A stretch of 8,140 nt of DNA from CALIKW01 sp038998005. GTDB taxonomy: Archaea > Aenigmatarchaeota > Aenigmatarchaeia > CG10238-14 > SCSR01. The stretch covers positions 1-8,140 of the forward strand of contig JAVZIY010000030.1 in the NCBI GenBank assembly GCA_038998005.1, in the 5' to 3' direction. The position numbers were made by a program, and so were the translations under genes. This document shows positions 5,606 through 8,140 of this stretch, one piece after another. Every line of letters starts with the position of its first letter. The first letter of the stretch is position 1. The notes under the pieces were generated by a model. It ran no database searches. It was not told where the DNA came from and saw only the letters and a program-made list of their open reading frames with translations.

Positions 5606-6853
5606 CTAAATATAAAAATAGGGCACAAATGTAACTGTAGTTTTCCCTATTTTTTCAACCTTAAATTCGTGAGTTGTAAAAACTAAAGCCCGAGGTGGCT
5701 TATAAGTCTTGAGAAAACTGAAGAAACCTTTCCTTAACTTTGTTTCACTCTTAACTTCTATTGGGATTATGTTTTCCTCTACCTTAAGCACAAAGTCAAC
5801 TTCTGCCTTACCAATAGTCCGCCAGTAATAAACACTGCTTTCAAAATTTGCTTTTAATTCATTCAACACAAAATTTTCGAGCAAGCTTCCCCTGTCTGTT
5901 CTGCTTTCTAGTGGAAGAAAGTTATTAATTATAGAATTTCTTAGCCCTATGTCTATGAAATAAATTTTCTTAGCTTTTTTAAGTTCAGTTGTTAGGTTTT
6001 TGTAGAAAGGAGGAAGTAAATCGATTATGTAAGTTGTGTTAAGAATATGCAAATAGTTTTCCACGGTCTTGTAATCCATTTTAATTTCTCGCATCACAGA
6101 AGAAACCTCAAGCAAAGAGCTATTGTTGAAACTTAGGTATTTTAACAAATTTCTGAATTTTTCCAGGTGCTTTACACCAAGGAAAAAGAAAACATCTTTT
6201 TCAATGTAAGTTCTAGTCAAATTTTTTAGAAGCTCTTTTTTTATCTCCAAATCAGCTTCTTTTACAACTGCTGGGAATCCTCCAAACAGCAAATACTCTT
6301 GAAGTAGTGAACCAAACTCAGGTTCAAAGACAGGCTTAACTTCTATTGGAATACCTTCAAGTATAAAATTCCTAACTTGAGTTTTGTAGGATAAAAATAG
6401 TTTGAAAAGATCAGGAGATTTCCAGAGCAGGAATTCTTCGAAATCTAATGGTAAAAGTTCAAAGTAAACCGCTCTTCCGACTAAGTACTTCCCTACTTCA
6501 ACCTTTATATCAAAAGAACCAGAACCTGTAACAATAAGCTTAAGCCTATCAGAAAGAAGGTCATGAATTAACTTCAACTTCTTTCCTATATCTCTGCAGT
6601 ATTGGGCCTCGTCTATTAGTAAAATGTTCTTTTCTTTTCTCAAATACCTTGAAGCAAATTCCTTTGGAGCGCTTTCAATAGCTTTAAGTATATCTTCATC
6701 TTCCAGCGTTACATAATTGCTATCAAGCTTTTCTTTTAAATGGAGCAACAAGGTAGTTTTACCACTTTGGCGAGGCCCTTTTATAAGTATTATTTCCTTT
6801 CTTTTAAGCCATTTATCCAGTCTTTCTTCTATTTTTCTTGGATAATACTCCAT
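5606..6853 (-). CDS. AAA_14 / DUF4143 ATPase
   Basis: A 415-aa P-loop ATPase with a C-terminal DUF4143 domain, full length for a common archaeal accessory family whose substrate is not established. Walker A is GPRQSGKTT (26-34), Walker B ILLIDEA (77-83), and a sensor-1-like TGSGSF lies at 109-114. A GRAVYFELLPLDFEEF segment (126-141) leads to a helical, winged-helix-like middle and a C-terminal part with GSLLENF (322-328) and E351-V-D353 followed by IEVKS (365-369). That E/D...ExK pattern resembles a PD-(D/E)xK nuclease fold, a similarity often noted for DUF4143, so DNA binding or cleavage is possible. The ATG at 6853 fits the usual start before R-K-I...L-x-x-W. It lies between two broken genes and two direct repeats, suggesting an acquired module. 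The start codon is inside a perfect inverted repeat. Confidence 0.88.
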   Translation of the reverse strand: MEYYPRKIEERLDKWLKRKEIILIKGPRQSGKTTLLLHLKEKLDSNYVTLEDEDILKAIESAPKEFASRYLRKEKNILLIDEAQYCRDIGKKLKLIHDLLSDRLKLIVTGSGSFDIKVEVGKYLVGRAVYFELLPLDFEEFLLWKSPDLFKLFLSYKTQVRNFILEGIPIEVKPVFEPEFGSLLQEYLLFGGFPAVVKEADLEIKKELLKNLTRTYIEKDVFFFLGVKHLEKFRNLLKYLSFNNSSLLEVSSVMREIKMDYKTVENYLHILNTTYIIDLLPPFYKNLTTELKKAKKIYFIDIGLRNSIINNFLPLESRTDRGSLLENFVLNELKANFESSVYYWRTIGKAEVDFVLKVEENIIPIEVKSETKLRKGFFSFLKTYKPPRALVFTTHEFKVEKIGKTTVTFVPYFYI

Positions 6854-6878
6854 GAATAATATTGTTATTCATGGAGTA
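6846..6878. repeat. Perfect 14-bp inverted repeat spanning the ATPase start codon
   Basis: The arms are 6846-6859 (TACTCCATGAATAA) and 6865-6878 (TTATTCATGGAGTA), complementary at all 14 positions around a 5-nt spacer TATTG. The ATPase ATG (6851-6853) lies in the left arm. As RNA it would form a stem hiding the start codon; as DNA it is a good dimer-binding operator. Either would regulate the ATPase. It could also be a recombination site. Confidence 0.75.
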
Positions 6879-6965
6879 ATAAGGATTTCGGTTACCTTTA
6901 TTTCTTCAAAGCTCTTTTCTTAAATAGTAAAAAAGGAAAGAATAGAGAAAAATTAAAAAGTGAAG

Positions 6966-6996
6966 AAATTTTGATAAATCCTTAGAAGCTTAATTC
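6966..6996 (+). repeat. Direct repeat copy B flanking the ATPase segment
   Basis: These 31 nt repeat 5553-5584 with one missing base (GATAAA against GATGAAA). The right part supplies the last codons and stop of the Lhr helicase remnant, so the remnant's frame ends inside the repeat, marking a probable junction. Confidence 0.75.
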
Positions 6997-7230
6997 CTTA
7001 ATTCTGCCAAAATTTAAAGCTCCTGTTTCTTTATCTAAAGCTTTGAGCGGAGAAATGTAAACGCAATAAATAAAATCTTCCAATTCCTTCTTTTCTCCAA
7101 GGATAAAAAGCTCGTCGATTATCGAAAGAAAAGAACTTAAAGTTTTGCCTATTCCTGCTGGAGCAGTAATCAAAACATTCTCTCCTTTTTTTATTAAAGG
7201 ATGGAAAACTTTTGTGGTAAGGTTAATTGC
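6982..7230 (-). pseudogene. lhr: Lhr-like superfamily 2 helicase remnant, truncated at both ends
   Basis: This short frame (82 codons) matches the beginning of archaeal Lhr-type DEAD/DEAH helicases: HPLIKKGENVLITAPAGIGKT carries motif I, followed by FLSIIDELF and the motif Ia region YCVYISPLKALDKE. Real Lhr proteins exceed 800 residues, so only the first tenth survives. Motif I is altered (APAGIGKT against the family's APTGSGKT). A TAA at 7231-7233 cuts off the upstream end; beyond it the frame reads MRKF from 7245, perhaps the old N-terminus. The frame leaves Lhr similarity after SPLKALDKE and stops within direct repeat copy B. The only in-frame restart is a TTG at 7173, which would begin inside the helicase core, so a functional product is unlikely. 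Confidence 0.75.
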
Positions 7231-7290
7231 TTAAAATTTCCGCATATTATATGAAAAAAGAGATAAAGTTTACGTTTGTTTAATAAAATA

Positions 7291-8022
7291 TTATTTCATT
7301 TTCCACAAGAATTCAAAAATTCCTTTGAAACTTTCCGCTACATCCTCATTTTTAATTAAAATAAAAGAAGGCTCTTCTTTGTACTTCATTATTAAAACTG
7401 ATTTTCCAACTATTGTGATACAGGTTGATGGAGAAATCGGAATCGATTTAATTTTGCTTAAAGGTGCTCTTTTAAGGCTATTAAAATAAGAAGTCCCCTT
7501 TTCAGAAAAAATAAACTTTGCCTTAACCTTGTACTTCGGTCTAATCTTTGTATGCCAGTACACCCATAACCTGTTAAACAATTCTTTTTTATAACCCGTC
7601 ACTCCAATGGCAAGCCATTCTTTAGTTTTGTTCTTTTTAAATTCTTCTATTTCTACTTCTTTTAGCATACTTTTAAGTCCTTGAAAACCTATGTAAAATT
7701 TAACGAAAGGTGTAGTTTTAATTTTTTGTTTTTCAAGAAGTGGAATTAATTTCCTTATTTTTATTTTCTTTTCTTCTAACAACTCAAGAAGGATTGTTGG
7801 GTCATTAGCATAGAAATATTTCTTTCCTTCGATATCAATCGAAGACGCCAAACCTTTTCTTATAAGCTTTTCCAAGATTTCATAAACAATAGAAGGGGAG
7901 ATATTAGCTTTTCTAACCAGTCCAACTCTTGTAGTCTCTCCACTAAGTAATGCTAAGTAAATTTTTGCTTCACCCTCTGTTAATCCTATCTCCTTTAATT
8001 TCTGAATTATTTCATTTTCCAA
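7291..8022 (-). CDS. TrmB-family transcriptional regulator
   Basis: A 243-aa DNA-binding protein. The N-terminal winged helix (about 5-80) is TrmB-like: LTEGEAKIYLALL at 14-26, then ANISPSIVYEILEKLIRKGLA with the recognition helix at 39-59, and the KKYFYANDP wing. A helical linker (80-100) leads to a C-terminal domain of about 140 aa like the PLD-type effector-sensing part of short TrmB proteins; it is too short for the sugar-binding domain of classical TrmB (about 340 aa), so the ligand is unknown. The start is the TTG at 8022: an in-frame TAA lies at 8026-8028 and no ATG occurs before residue 119, while the family normally begins with this L/E-rich helix. It is divergent from the gene at 8083, which may be its target. 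The upstream palindrome suggests self-regulation. Confidence 0.88.
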   Translation of the reverse strand: MENEIIQKLKEIGLTEGEAKIYLALLSGETTRVGLVRKANISPSIVYEILEKLIRKGLASSIDIEGKKYFYANDPTILLELLEEKKIKIRKLIPLLEKQKIKTTPFVKFYIGFQGLKSMLKEVEIEEFKKNKTKEWLAIGVTGYKKELFNRLWVYWHTKIRPKYKVKAKFIFSEKGTSYFNSLKRAPLSKIKSIPISPSTCITIVGKSVLIMKYKEEPSFILIKNEDVAESFKGIFEFLWKMK

Positions 8023-8025
8023 ACT

Positions 8026-8043
8026 TTACACCAGTAGTGGTAA
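8026..8043. promoter_or_regulatory. Imperfect palindrome, possible TrmB operator
   Basis: TTACaCCA and TGGTAA pair as a 6-bp inverted repeat with one bulged base around a 4-nt centre (GTAG); ACCA-GTAG-TGGT is its exact core. It lies between the candidate TATA box and the TTG start of the regulator, where a bound dimer would block transcription. Short, so it could be chance. Confidence 0.35.
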
Positions 8044-8045
8044 GC

Positions 8046-8053
8046 ATAAAAAT
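8046..8053 (-). promoter_or_regulatory. Candidate TATA box of the TrmB-family regulator
   Basis: Minus-strand ATTTTTAT is centred about 27 nt before the TTG at 8022, the same geometry as the other candidate boxes here. Confidence 0.35.
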
Positions 8054-8082
8054 TACTATTACTTCATATTCCTTATTATTAT

Positions 8083-8140
8083 ATGAACCAGAAAAATATA
8101 AAGGAACTTTATCCTGAGTGTCTTTCTTCGGTAACAAAAG
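8083..8140 (+). CDS. Start of an unidentified rightward gene, cut by the window edge
   Basis: An ATG at 8083 opens a frame of 19 codons to the edge, beginning MNQKNIKELYPECL. It is too short to assign. Its divergent placement, 60 bp from the TrmB-family regulator start, makes it a candidate target of that regulator. Confidence 0.4.
   Translation, partial: MNQKNIKELYPECLSSVTK

Noticed and set aside
5606..6853. Transposase or integrase of a mobile element
   Set aside because: The protein is an AAA_14/DUF4143 ATPase with no DDE, HUH or recombinase residues. The flanking repeats are direct, not terminal inverted repeats, so no insertion sequence is called.

Overview
The window is AT-rich DNA (roughly 30% G+C by eye, not counted) from an archaeon. 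The archaeal markers are a NadM-type NMN adenylyltransferase, a stand-alone NAD(P)H-hydrate dehydratase, a TrmB-family regulator, an Lhr-like helicase remnant, and TATA-like boxes about 25-27 nt upstream of several start codons with almost no room for a leader. Gene content and base composition would fit a DPANN-type archaeon such as a Woesearchaeote or relative, but the lineage cannot be fixed from this sequence.

Left half (1-2660), hydrogenase block. A two-gene [NiFe]-hydrogenase operon runs leftward: a 157-aa small subunit, then a 425-aa large subunit with both nickel-binding CxxC motifs. The hydrogenase maturation protease runs rightward and ends inside the large-subunit gene. The two genes overlap tail-to-tail by 55 bp, and the shared DNA encodes the large subunit's C-terminal nickel motif, the cleavage site and the tail the protease should remove. 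Divergent from the protease is an unrecognised Cys/His-containing gene that leaves the window. No diaphorase-type electron-transfer subunits are visible.

Middle (2661-5060), pyridine-nucleotide block. It holds an NAD(P)H-hydrate dehydratase (nnrD), an NMN adenylyltransferase (nadM), and a thioredoxin-reductase-fold flavoprotein that has lost the CxxC and resembles the NADH-using half of AhpF. Together with the hydrogenase these make a plausible set for making, repairing and reducing NAD(P), but each gene seems to have its own promoter, so a functional link is inferred.

Right half (5046-8140), eroded accessory region. A GNAT acetyltransferase has a broken 5' end, and an Lhr helicase is reduced to a short N-terminal remnant. 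Between them lies an intact AAA_14/DUF4143 ATPase whose start codon sits in a perfect 14-bp inverted repeat. The ATPase segment is bracketed by a near-identical direct repeat of about 32 bp. A TrmB-family regulator with a TTG start and a possible operator follows. The window ends in the first codons of an unidentified rightward gene.

No tRNA, rRNA, CRISPR array or transposase was recognised. No gene-free stretch exceeds 300 bp.
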